From NCBI GenBank assembly GCA_021827925.1, contig JAKATZ010000028.1:1-38646 (forward strand): a DNA stretch of 38,646 nt, written 5' to 3'. The notes beneath the pieces were generated by a model, which worked only from the letters and a program-made list of their open reading frames with translations, ran no database searches and was not told the DNA's origin. Positions 15,222-23,676 of the stretch are shown piece by piece (the stretch's first letter is position 1; each line of letters begins with the position of its first letter). This DNA comes from Microcaldota archaeon (lineage in GTDB: Archaea > Micrarchaeota > Micrarchaeia > Micrarchaeales > CABMGC01). The translations under genes and the position numbers were made by a program.

Positions 15222-16589
15222 ATGATGGCAATAACGCTTCTATTCCTGCTATTCTCATCCGCACTCCTATTCGGAAACACTGCACTTAAGCTCTACGGTA
15301 AGAAAAAGCAGGTACTCTCGTTAAATCTGCTCCTGCTTGCACTCCTCTCTTTATCCTCATTGTACATGCTTCTCTCCGGAACCGATTCCGTTGTGGCAGG
15401 AATGATCTCTGTGGATCCGTTCTCTGCATTCTTTGCGCTTCTATTCACCCTCGGAATGATACTGGTGCACTTGCTCGCATACCAGTACTCTGAAGACTAT
15501 CCTGGATTCGCGCTGCTTTCATGCTTTACGCTGGCTGGCATGTACATGGTTTCGCTTTCCACAACAATCATAACTATATTCGTAGGACTTGAGCTAGCAT
15601 CAATACCTACCGTCTTCATGATACTGCTATCCAAAAAGAGCCTTGAGGCAGCAGCAAAGCTTTTCATCATGGCTTCAATAGCCACCGCTATATTCTCGCT
15701 TGCAATGGCACTAGCATACGGAGGTTCGAACACACTTTCGCTGACACATTCGCAGGAGAGTTCCCTTATGTTATTCGCGGCCCTTCTTTTCATAGCGGCA
15801 CTCGGATTCGAATCGTCAATCTTCCCGTTCAACCTTCTCCTACCTGACGTGTATCAGGGAAGTCCCGCGTATCTGACTTCTATGCTTGGCGGCATTAACA
15901 AGAAAATGGGTTTCTCCGCACTGATACAGATACTCATACTGGTCTTTATAGCATACAAGTCGGCCTTCGCGGTCATAGCAATAGCATCTGTGCTAACGAT
16001 GTTCTATGGAAACATAGTGGCGATGATGCAGAAAAACATCAAGAGGATGCTCGCGTACTCCTCGATAGCGCAGGCAGGATATATCCTGATAGGAGTAGCC
16101 ACCGGCACGCAATCTGGGATAGCGGCGTCCCTTTTCCAGATATTTTCGCATCTTTTCATATTCATAGGCCTGATGGGTATAGTCGCGTGGCTTGAGGACA
16201 GGAACAGGCACGACATAGATGCGCTGATAGGACTTCACAGCGAGAACAGGCTTGCTGCATTCTCCCTCGCTCTATTCATGCTCTCCCTTGTAGGGCTTCC
16301 ATTCACTTCCGGATTCATCGGCAAGTTCCTGATATTCACGGGGGCGATAGGAGCGAATCTTGCAATACTCGCGGTCATCGGGATAATAAACAGCGTGATA
16401 TCTGTGTACTACTATGCAAGGCCCATAATGGCGGCATACACTGGCAAGGCGGATCCAAAACCCGCCAAGCTAAGCGCCCCTGTACTTATCACTATCACAG
16501 TCTGCATTGTCGTCACGCTCCTCTTTGGCATATTTCCGCAGCCGTTGGTATCAATGGTGAGCCACGCAAGTAGCTATCTGTTCCGGTGA
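15222..16589 (+). CDS. nuoN: Complex I subunit N, antiporter-like proton pump
   Basis: A 455-residue antiporter-type subunit with about 14 helices, identified by LLPDVYQGSPAYLTS and IFSHLFIFIGLMG. The helix-5 glutamate is present (FVGLELASIPTVF). The lysine usually found before PFH in helix 7 is replaced: the sequence reads GFESSIFPFN, with Glu at residue 197 and Asn in place of the histidine. Whether this changes proton pumping is unknown. It is the last + strand gene of the cluster and converges on nuoM with 12 bases between the stops. Confidence 0.92.
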   Translation: MMAITLLFLLFSSALLFGNTALKLYGKKKQVLSLNLLLLALLSLSSLYMLLSGTDSVVAGMISVDPFSAFFALLFTLGMILVHLLAYQYSEDYPGFALLSCFTLAGMYMVSLSTTIITIFVGLELASIPTVFMILLSKKSLEAAAKLFIMASIATAIFSLAMALAYGGSNTLSLTHSQESSLMLFAALLFIAALGFESSIFPFNLLLPDVYQGSPAYLTSMLGGINKKMGFSALIQILILVFIAYKSAFAVIAIASVLTMFYGNIVAMMQKNIKRMLAYSSIAQAGYILIGVATGTQSGIAASLFQIFSHLFIFIGLMGIVAWLEDRNRHDIDALIGLHSENRLAAFSLALFMLSLVGLPFTSGFIGKFLIFTGAIGANLAILAVIGIINSVISVYYYARPIMAAYTGKADPKPAKLSAPVLITITVCIVVTLLFGIFPQPLVSMVSHASSYLFR

Positions 16590-16601
16590 TAGCAGTACGG
16601 G

Positions 16602-17993
16602 TCAGACAAGCATGCCTGGCAGCAGTCCGAGCGTTATTGTTGCAACCATAAGGAAGATTCCGCAGTATACAACACTCCTTCCCAACTCCCTGTACGCCCC
16701 GCTCTCCTGCCTGCTTAAGAATACCCTCTCTACAAGCCAGAGCAGAAGCGCACCCAACATCAGTATTGCACCGAGAGGTACTATGCCAAGGAAACCGAAT
16801 GATCTGAACGAGCCTATGAAGATCAGAAGATCGCCTATGAACCCTGAAGTGAGCGGTATCCCTATGACTGCCACCGATCCCAATATGAACAGATACGCCA
16901 GAGCCGGGAAGTTCCTTACGATTCCTTTCAGCTTCGAGATCTCCAGGGTGCCGAAAAGCTCATCAAGAGTGCCCGCTATAAGGAAGAGAACAGAGATCGC
17001 TATTCCATGGCTAAGCATTGCATAGAGAGCGCCGTTCGTGCCGAATACGCCCACGGCAGCGGCTCCTACTGCGACAATGCCCATGTCAGCAACGCTGGTG
17101 TATGCTATCGCCCTTTTGAGATTCGTCTGTCTCATCGCAGTGAACGACCCATATACTGCGGAGAATCCGAAAACGAGGGCCAGATAATATCCGTAATGCA
17201 TTGCTACTGGAAGCATGAGAAACATGAGCAGAAGGCCGTAACCTCCGAACTTCAGGAGGACTCCTGCGAGTATCATACTCCCTGTTGTGGGTGCTTCGGT
17301 ATGGGCATCAGGCAGCCACGTATGGAAAGGAAACACCGGCATCTTTATCATGAACGAGACTATCAGGAGCAGCGAGACAAGTACCTGGGTTGCGTAAGGT
17401 ATGGTGTCCGCGCTGCCTATTATTCCGTATATGCTGAACGTGTGGGGTGTGACTGAGGAGTACAGCAGTATTACCGAAACAAGTAGCAGGAGACTGGAGA
17501 TAAGCGAATATATTATGAATTTGAATGCAGCATACCTCTTGTCGTATCCTCCATAAATGAATATTATGAAGAACATCATCACCTCGGCTATCTCCCAGAA
17601 TACATAGAAGAAGAAAAGGTTTGCAGAGAGGAATACTCCAAGGGACGCGCCTTCCGCTATGAGAAATATCACATTGTAGATCCTCTCTCCTTCCCTTATA
17701 AAGTATTCGCCAACCATTGACGCAGCGAGGAAGACTATCGATGTCATTATTAGGAGTATGGTGCTAAGCCCGGTGAGCTGAAAGCTCAGGCTCAATCCTA
17801 AAGTGCTGAGATATCCGACGCTGAATGAAACATCGGCATGGTTAATGTGCATGTAAACTGCCAGTATCGAAAGCAGGAACACAGCAAGAGCCGCTCCGAA
17901 GGATATCCTGAAAAGATGCCTCCTGTCAGATACAAGCACCGGAAGAATAGAGATAAACGGTATCAGTACTATCAAAGGCAGTATTGGATTCAT
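16602..17993 (-). CDS. nuoM: Complex I subunit M, antiporter-like proton pump, on the opposite strand
   Basis: A 463-residue antiporter-type subunit with about 14 helices. FWEIAEVMMFFII carries the helix-5 glutamate and MIKMPVFPFHTWLPDAHTEAPT the lysine and family signature. Both are intact. It is transcribed towards nuoN from its own promoter (TAATAAAAG at 18016-18024, then GGAG five bases before the ATG). Other complex I genes here run on the + strand in the usual order, so nuoM has been inverted or re-acquired next to its partners. It is the same size as normal NuoM. Confidence 0.93.
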   Translation of the reverse strand: MNPILPLIVLIPFISILPVLVSDRRHLFRISFGAALAVFLLSILAVYMHINHADVSFSVGYLSTLGLSLSFQLTGLSTILLIMTSIVFLAASMVGEYFIREGERIYNVIFLIAEGASLGVFLSANLFFFYVFWEIAEVMMFFIIFIYGGYDKRYAAFKFIIYSLISSLLLLVSVILLYSSVTPHTFSIYGIIGSADTIPYATQVLVSLLLIVSFMIKMPVFPFHTWLPDAHTEAPTTGSMILAGVLLKFGGYGLLLMFLMLPVAMHYGYYLALVFGFSAVYGSFTAMRQTNLKRAIAYTSVADMGIVAVGAAAVGVFGTNGALYAMLSHGIAISVLFLIAGTLDELFGTLEISKLKGIVRNFPALAYLFILGSVAVIGIPLTSGFIGDLLIFIGSFRSFGFLGIVPLGAILMLGALLLWLVERVFLSRQESGAYRELGRSVVYCGIFLMVATITLGLLPGMLV

Positions 17994-18015
17994 GTCAACT
18001 CCGAAAGGAAAATCT

Positions 18016-18047
18016 TTTATTATCTACCAGGATAAGAACATATAAAG
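18016..18047. promoter_or_regulatory. Divergent promoters for nuoM and the RPA-like gene
   Basis: A - strand TATA-like box at 18016-18024 is centred 26 bases from the nuoM ATG. A + strand box, CATATAAAG, at 18039-18047 is only about 19 bases from the ATG at 18062, closer than elsewhere in this window. Confidence 0.4.
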
Positions 18048-18061
18048 CAATTTGTGTTCTT

Positions 18062-18847
18062 ATGCCCGGAACTGAGGAAGGCTCTGCAAAGGGGGCGGAG
18101 CTTGATAAAATCATAAAAGAGCACGGAGGCCTTATAAGCAGAGATATGGCCCGTGGAATACTCGAAAATGGATCCGTACGCGTCTCGAACGCATCTGCGC
18201 AGGAGGTCTGTGCTGGCAAGTTCCCGGAAGGAGGCCTTGTAAGCGTGGAGGACCATGTTTACAAGATATCCAACAAGAAGCGCTTCGAGAGGAATGGCTT
18301 AGAACGTTTCCGCCGCACTCTTGTGCTCGGATCGAAGGGATCGACTGTCGTAGTATCGCTCTGGGACAAGCAGGCAGACCTTGCAGACTCGCTTCTCATA
18401 GAGCGCGGTGATAGGGTGCTGGCGAGCAACCTGCGGGTGAGGAAGGCTCCAGATGGATATGAGCTCTCCAGCATCTCAAGCACCTACCTATCAAGGCTCT
18501 CACCTTCTGAAACGCAGTTCAGGAGATTCTTGGATATCAAGGCCGGTGAGCGTGATATCGATCTGGTGTGCAAGGTGGTTGCCGTAAGTCCGATCCGCTA
18601 TTTTATGGACCTAAACGGGGGCCAGAGCGGCGTTTCAGACTGCACTGTCACTGACGGCTCAACAGAAGCCAGGCTTACTATGTGGAGATCATCAAGCCAA
18701 TATGCAGCTACGCTTCACCCTGGAAACTATATAAAGGCTGAGTCGATAGATGTCAGGGAAAGAGAAGGTCTGATCGAATTTGTAGCCGGAGATTCGTCCC
18801 GTGTGCTGGTTAGCAATAGATTTAAACCAGTGATGGAAAGGGCATGA
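18062..18847 (+). CDS. RPA-like single-stranded DNA-binding protein with OB folds
   Basis: A 261-residue protein. A short N-terminal helical segment (LDKIIKEHGGLISRDMARGIL) resembles the region before OB folds in archaeal RPA proteins. Two OB-fold-like domains follow at about residues 80-145 and 155-250. The second has the RPA pattern of SDCTVTDGSTEARLTMWRSS followed by LHPGNYIKAESIDVRE. Such proteins coat single-stranded DNA in replication and repair. ATG 18062 is preferred to the upstream in-frame start, which lies in the promoter. It stands alone between nuoM and the carbonic-anhydrase-like genes. Confidence 0.75.
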   Translation: MPGTEEGSAKGAELDKIIKEHGGLISRDMARGILENGSVRVSNASAQEVCAGKFPEGGLVSVEDHVYKISNKKRFERNGLERFRRTLVLGSKGSTVVVSLWDKQADLADSLLIERGDRVLASNLRVRKAPDGYELSSISSTYLSRLSPSETQFRRFLDIKAGERDIDLVCKVVAVSPIRYFMDLNGGQSGVSDCTVTDGSTEARLTMWRSSSQYAATLHPGNYIKAESIDVREREGLIEFVAGDSSRVLVSNRFKPVMERA

Positions 18848-18866
18848 GTCCTGGGCAAGATGAGGA

Positions 18867-19661
18867 TCAGCTCCTATGCACCTTGGCGAGCGATACTCTC
18901 GCACCGCTCTCCTCGATGAACCTCTCCCTGTTCAGGACTGCGATATCCGCTCCCATTCTTCCTACCTCTGCATTGTTGAACGCTGCAAAAACAACGTTAC
19001 CCACCCCAAGGCCCTTTACGAATATCTCGATATGCGGCAGGGTCTCACTGAAGCGGCCGTGCACCATGTACGTGCCCTCCAGCGGCGCCATTGCAGCTCT
19101 CAATATATCCGAGTACGCTGCGAACTGTCCAACGCTTTCCATTACAATAAGATATTTTTCTCCGTGATACTCAGACTTGTACACGCTGTCTGTGTGTATA
19201 ACTTCAGAAGTCACCATGACTCCTGGAAGCAGGTATCCCAGGTATTCTGCATTGAACTGCGCGAGCTGCATTTCTAGCTCCTCTCTGTTCCTGAATGCGA
19301 GCTTACTGTAAGGATACACAATCTCCATTACACTGTCGCTTACTTGCATGCCATCATTAACAACACCGTTCACCAAGCCGCAGAATCCGCAATCGTCATG
19401 TCCCCTAACGGTCACATCTGTTATGCCTTCCTTTCTAACAACATGTGAGATCGTTCCCTCATGCCCGTGCGCTATTGCCCCTGCAGTCCTCAAATGCACC
19501 CTTCCGATATCGAATTCCGAATCCATTCCCCTCATCGCTGCTTTCTCTGCATTGGCTGCGGCTGCAGTGAATCGTCTATCCCCGCACAATATCTCCAGTG
19601 TGCGTTCCGGTGCGACAATTCCAGAATCTTTTCTAACCTCAGGTCTGATTATAATCTTCAT
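18867..19661 (-). CDS. Beta-carbonic-anhydrase-like protein 1 with an extra C-terminal domain
   Basis: A 264-residue protein whose first half follows the beta-carbonic anhydrase plan: EILCGDRRF (first zinc cysteine and the Asp-Arg pair), HLRTAGA, and GHDDCGFCG (zinc His and second Cys). The second half, from about residue 140, is not part of a normal enzyme. It shares LPG..VTSE, a KYLIV strand, a YSD element and P.I.I.V with the neighbouring protein at 19723-20442. The family reversibly hydrates CO2, but CGDRR and other changes make activity uncertain. It lies 61 bases after its paralogue, so they probably form one transcript. Confidence 0.6.
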   Translation of the reverse strand: MKIIIRPEVRKDSGIVAPERTLEILCGDRRFTAAAANAEKAAMRGMDSEFDIGRVHLRTAGAIAHGHEGTISHVVRKEGITDVTVRGHDDCGFCGLVNGVVNDGMQVSDSVMEIVYPYSKLAFRNREELEMQLAQFNAEYLGYLLPGVMVTSEVIHTDSVYKSEYHGEKYLIVMESVGQFAAYSDILRAAMAPLEGTYMVHGRFSETLPHIEIFVKGLGVGNVVFAAFNNAEVGRMGADIAVLNRERFIEESGARVSLAKVHRS

Positions 19662-19722
19662 AAAATTTACCTTTTAAGTATCGGAGCCTTTGCCTAAATG
19701 GGAACACGTTGCGAATCACAGT

Positions 19723-20442
19723 TCAGTTTCCATCAGGCCTTATCATCTTAACCGCGGAGAATTGCGCGCTGCGCAGGTCAATGGTGCCTTTAAGCATGCT
19801 TATTTCATCGTCGCTCAAGCCAAGCCCGTCAGAAAGAAGTCTAACGTCATTGAGGTGCAATACGTTCACGGCTATCTTTATGTCCGGCATTATATCCTTT
19901 ATCTCGTAGCCCTGTATAAAATATATGCTCTGTATCTGGGCATTAACTGTCTTTGCCATGTCCGCATATCTGGCATTCGAAGGCTCAGATATGACTAATA
20001 CGTGCTTTCCGTTGCTTTCAGGGATCGATAGCGCTGAGAGGTCTATGAGTTCCGATGTCACCCTCAGTTCGCCAGGAAGCATATAGCTCACTGCCAACTC
20101 CTGTATGTTCTTGTTTATCCTCTCAAGCATATCCTTGCGTGCTATCGCCATACCCGCGAAGCGATCAAGAAGCACCTTCTTTATATCGTAATCGTATCCG
20201 TTGTAATGCGCAGGATTGGTAAGTGCGTCGTAAACAACACCCATCGCTCCGCAGTCCGTATGCGCAGCCACATGTAGGCTCTCAATCTCTGGGTATTCCA
20301 TCAAAGCCTCCCTGATTGATCTCTCAAGGTCTGACACGTTCGCACCTGCATTCCTCATGAATAAAGTCTTTCCATCATTGTACTTCGAATCCAGGTAACC
20401 GCTCAGCCTTCTATCCATACACGAAACGACTATCCTTTCCAT
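19723..20442 (-). CDS. Beta-carbonic-anhydrase-like protein 2 with an extra C-terminal domain
   Basis: A 239-residue protein with a clear beta-carbonic anhydrase core of the small archaeal type. VVSCMDRR (Cys ligand, Asp-Arg dyad), FMRNAGANVSD and AAHTDCGAMG (His and Cys ligands) are all present. The C-terminal half resembles that of the neighbour at 18867-19661 and has no counterpart in ordinary carbonic anhydrases of about 170-200 residues. ATG 20442 is chosen because it opens at the usual first strand. An in-frame ATG at 20502 would add 20 residues. A TTTATAAA at 20549-20556 may be its promoter. Confidence 0.68.
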   Translation of the reverse strand: MERIVVSCMDRRLSGYLDSKYNDGKTLFMRNAGANVSDLERSIREALMEYPEIESLHVAAHTDCGAMGVVYDALTNPAHYNGYDYDIKKVLLDRFAGMAIARKDMLERINKNIQELAVSYMLPGELRVTSELIDLSALSIPESNGKHVLVISEPSNARYADMAKTVNAQIQSIYFIQGYEIKDIMPDIKIAVNVLHLNDVRLLSDGLGLSDDEISMLKGTIDLRSAQFSAVKMIRPDGN

Positions 20443-20577
20443 AAAAACATTTCTCTCAAAAGCAGTGCCCTTTGCTAGCCTGCATCTGCTAGCTCGGTGC
20501 ATAATACAATGGGCATTCCTATTTGGGTAATCCTATACCTCCTGCCAGATTTATAAACTTTACTGGTCCGGTTCGGC

Positions 20578-21888
20578 CTAAGGCTCCATCCTGTTTATCA
20601 TCCTGGGGAATGGTATCGCATCCCTTATGTGCTCAAGGTTAAGAAGCCATTTCAGCGCCCTCTCCATTCCCATCCCAAACCCCGCGTGCGGTACCGGCCC
20701 GTACCTGCGCAGGTCTATCCACCATGCATAATTGTTGAGGTTGAACTTAACTCCCTTCTCATTTTCCGTCTCAGCAATTCTCTCCATCAGCTCATCAAGC
20801 TCCCATATTCTCTCACTGCCCCCTATTATCTCTCCATGTCCCTGCGGTGCCTGCAGGTCTGCGCAAAGCACCGTCCTGTCATCCTTCGGATTCACCGGCA
20901 TGTAGAACGGCTTCATCTCCTTTGGCCAGTTGTATATGAACACCGGCTTTTTTTCATCAGCGGTCAGAGCCCGTTCATCCTCGACGCCAAGATCATCTCC
21001 CCACTTCTTGTGTACGCCTCTCTGGTTAAGTTCCTCTACCGCCTTCTCATAGCTCATTCTGCCGAATGGCGGCCTGATCTTTCTGAGCGTCGCCGTATCG
21101 ACTCCGAGCTCTTCAAGCACATTCCCATGCCGTTCGGCAAGCCTGGTTGCAAGACGACTGACCAATCTCTCCTGCAACTTCATGCTCTTCGCATTGTCGT
21201 AGTACGCCATCTCTGGCTCAAGATGCCAGTACTCTGCAAGATGCTTGACTGTCCTTGATTTCTCTGCCCGGTACGACGGTGCCAGTGAGTACACTTTTTC
21301 TAATGGGAAGACCATCGCCTCGGCATAAAGCTGCGAAGATTCTGTAAGGTATGCTGTATTGCCGAAGTAGTCCACCTCAAAGAGGTTGGCCCCAGTCTCT
21401 CCTCCGGCCTTAGTTATCAGCGGAGGGGTAATCTCATAAAAGCCCTGCCTGTCAAGGAATTCCCTGCAATACCTGAACGCAAATGAACGTATCTCCATTA
21501 TGCCCGTCATCCTCCTGCTCCTCAGCCAGAGATGTCTTTTGTCCAGAAGTAGTTCTGTGCTTTTGTACTCGGTTATTGGGAAGGGCTCCGACCCCCCTAC
21601 CTTCCTGAATGAATCCGCCTCTATCTCGTATCCTGTTGGCGCCCTGCTCTCCCTTTTCACCGTACCTGTTACATACGCGCTAGACTCGACTGCGGATTCG
21701 GCAGCCTCCCTCCATGACCTATCGTCAACCGAATCTTTCTTTATGGCAATCTGCACAGTTGATGAACTGTCCCTAAGGACGATGAAGGCTATGCCGCCGC
21801 TCTCCCTTTTCCGGTGTATCCACCCTCTTGTCCTTACTTGCCTTCCCACCTTTCCAGCAACTTCAGATATCCTAACAATGATCGCCAA
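20578..21888 (-). CDS. asnS: Asparaginyl-tRNA synthetase
   Basis: A class II synthetase of 436 residues charging tRNA-Asn with asparagine. It has an N-terminal OB anticodon-binding domain (VRTRGWIHRKRESG). Motif 2 in the Asn-type form YRAEKSRTVKHLAEYWHLEPE distinguishes it from AspRS. GGSERIWELDELMERI and motif 3 GFGMGMERALKWLL follow. The start is TTG 21888 behind GGGGAG; no ATG is available nearby. It follows aspS by 14 bases. AsnRS together with GatCAB and a possibly non-discriminating AspRS means the genome may have two ways to make Asn-tRNA. Confidence 0.88.
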   Translation of the reverse strand: MAIIVRISEVAGKVGRQVRTRGWIHRKRESGGIAFIVLRDSSSTVQIAIKKDSVDDRSWREAAESAVESSAYVTGTVKRESRAPTGYEIEADSFRKVGGSEPFPITEYKSTELLLDKRHLWLRSRRMTGIMEIRSFAFRYCREFLDRQGFYEITPPLITKAGGETGANLFEVDYFGNTAYLTESSQLYAEAMVFPLEKVYSLAPSYRAEKSRTVKHLAEYWHLEPEMAYYDNAKSMKLQERLVSRLATRLAERHGNVLEELGVDTATLRKIRPPFGRMSYEKAVEELNQRGVHKKWGDDLGVEDERALTADEKKPVFIYNWPKEMKPFYMPVNPKDDRTVLCADLQAPQGHGEIIGGSERIWELDELMERIAETENEKGVKFNLNNYAWWIDLRRYGPVPHAGFGMGMERALKWLLNLEHIRDAIPFPRMINRMEP

Positions 21889-21902
21889 GCGATCTCCCCA
21901 GA

Positions 21903-23675
21903 TTACCCTAAGGATATGCCGTAATCATCTTTTAACCTTTTTCCATCTATTGGCGTAGGCGATTCGTCTATTGGAGATTCGAATCTCTTGTTCTTTGGGA
22001 ACAGTATGAACTCCCTTATGTTCTCCTCACCGTACAGGATAGCCGCAAGCCTGTCCAGCCCTAGCGCAATCCCTCCCTCCGGCGGCGCTCCATAGCCCAG
22101 GGCCTCTATGAGGAAGCCGAAGCTCCTATCTATGCTCTCCTTCCGCATGCCTATGGCCTCAAGCACTCTCCTCTGCGTCTCAGGATCGTTTATTCTGATA
22201 GATCCTCCTCCTGCTTCAACGCCGTTTATCACAAGGTCGTATTGCCTGCTTATCACTTTCTCTGGTTCGCTGTCCAGGAATCGCACGCTCTCGGCCGTAG
22301 GAGCGCTGAACGGGTTGTGCGCCGGCTTCAACCTTCCTGTGACCTCATCCTTGTCAAAGAGCGGGAAGTTTTCCACCCATAGCATTGCGTACTCCTTCGC
22401 GTACACTCCAATCCGCTCTCCCATAGCCTTCCTTATCTTTCCCATGACCTCGAGTAGAAGGCGCTCCGATGTGTCTGCGCACACCACTATGATATCGCCT
22501 TCTCCTGCGCCGGTCTTCTTGAGTATGCCGCTGCGCGCATTTCCAAGCGAGTCTGCTATACTCTGCGGTTCTGAGGCTATCTCCCCTCCCTTTACGTACA
22601 GCCACGTTAGGCCCTTGAGCCCGAGAGCCTTCGCATGCGCTATCATACCGAGCATATAATTCTTGTCCATCTTCTGTACTCCAGAGCCGTAACCCGCATT
22701 GAAACAGAGAGCCTTAACCCTTCCCTTTGCCTCCACCACCCTGCGAAGTATGTTGTAATCGCTCTTTTCCGCATCTTCGGTTATGTCCACTATCCTGTTT
22801 TCGAATCTCAGGTCCGGCTTGTCAGAACCGTAGTTCTCCATAGCATAAGAATAATCCATATGTGCAAATTTTCCCTCTATCTCCTTCCCAAGCACGTTTC
22901 TGAATATCCTTACCAGCATGCCCTCTATAAGCCCCTCTATGTAAGCCTCGTCCTTGAATGCTATCTCCACGTCTATTTGCATAAACTCCGGCTGTCTGTC
23001 CTCTCTCGGGTCCTCGTCCCTAAAGCACCGTGCTATCTGGAAATACCTGTCAAGGCCCGCTATGATGCAGAGCTGCTTGTACATCTGCGGCGATTGCGGA
23101 AGAGAGTAGAACTTTCCGGGCATTGTCCTTGACGGTACAAGGAAGGTACGCGAGCCTGTTTCGTATGTATCTTTCACGAGCATAGGAGTCTCAAGCTCAA
23201 GGAAATCGTTCTCCCAGAAGAAAGACCTGATTTCTTTGGTGAGCTTGTCCCTGAAGAGCACCCTCCTGACCATCTCCTGCCTTCTGAGGTCAAGATATCT
23301 GTGCTTAAGCCTCATCTCATCATTTGCAAGGAATTTCCTCTTCTCTTCTATGAGCTCAAAAGGAGGCACCTCCGACTTTCCAAGTATCTCAAACGCAGAA
23401 ACGAAGATCTCAATGCTTCCGGTAGGGTTTGCCTTGTCAAATGTGTCCTCTTCTCTCTTCCTTACCTTTCCTTCTGCGCGGATGACAAACTCCTTGCCTA
23501 TATCTCCTGCCTTCCTTCCTACTTCTCCTTCAAAAACAAGCTGCGTGCATCCATATCTGTCGGCAAGGTCTATGAAGAGCTTGCCTCCGTGATCCCTGAT
23601 GTATCTGCACCACCCGTAAAGTACCGCGTCGCCACCAACGTTCTCCTCTCTGAGCGCACCACAATTGAAATCCAT
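21903..23675 (-). CDS. aspS: Aspartyl-tRNA synthetase of bacterial type
   Basis: At 590 residues this matches bacterial AspRS, not the archaeal/eukaryotic form of about 430-440. Motif 2 reads CFRDEDPREDRQPEFMQIDVE, as in bacteria. An insertion (GAD) domain spans about residues 290-420. The C-terminal region has NPFSAPT and the motif 3 block GGIALGLDRLAAIL. In the anticodon domain the loop reads RDHGG; the histidine corresponds to a position that is His in non-discriminating and Leu in discriminating bacterial enzymes, as I recall. This suggests it can also aspartylate tRNA-Asn for GatCAB. The start is one base after the gatB stop. Acquisition from bacteria is likely. Confidence 0.92.
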   Translation of the reverse strand: MDFNCGALREENVGGDAVLYGWCRYIRDHGGKLFIDLADRYGCTQLVFEGEVGRKAGDIGKEFVIRAEGKVRKREEDTFDKANPTGSIEIFVSAFEILGKSEVPPFELIEEKRKFLANDEMRLKHRYLDLRRQEMVRRVLFRDKLTKEIRSFFWENDFLELETPMLVKDTYETGSRTFLVPSRTMPGKFYSLPQSPQMYKQLCIIAGLDRYFQIARCFRDEDPREDRQPEFMQIDVEIAFKDEAYIEGLIEGMLVRIFRNVLGKEIEGKFAHMDYSYAMENYGSDKPDLRFENRIVDITEDAEKSDYNILRRVVEAKGRVKALCFNAGYGSGVQKMDKNYMLGMIAHAKALGLKGLTWLYVKGGEIASEPQSIADSLGNARSGILKKTGAGEGDIIVVCADTSERLLLEVMGKIRKAMGERIGVYAKEYAMLWVENFPLFDKDEVTGRLKPAHNPFSAPTAESVRFLDSEPEKVISRQYDLVINGVEAGGGSIRINDPETQRRVLEAIGMRKESIDRSFGFLIEALGYGAPPEGGIALGLDRLAAILYGEENIREFILFPKNKRFESPIDESPTPIDGKRLKDDYGISLG

Positions 23676-23676
23676 G

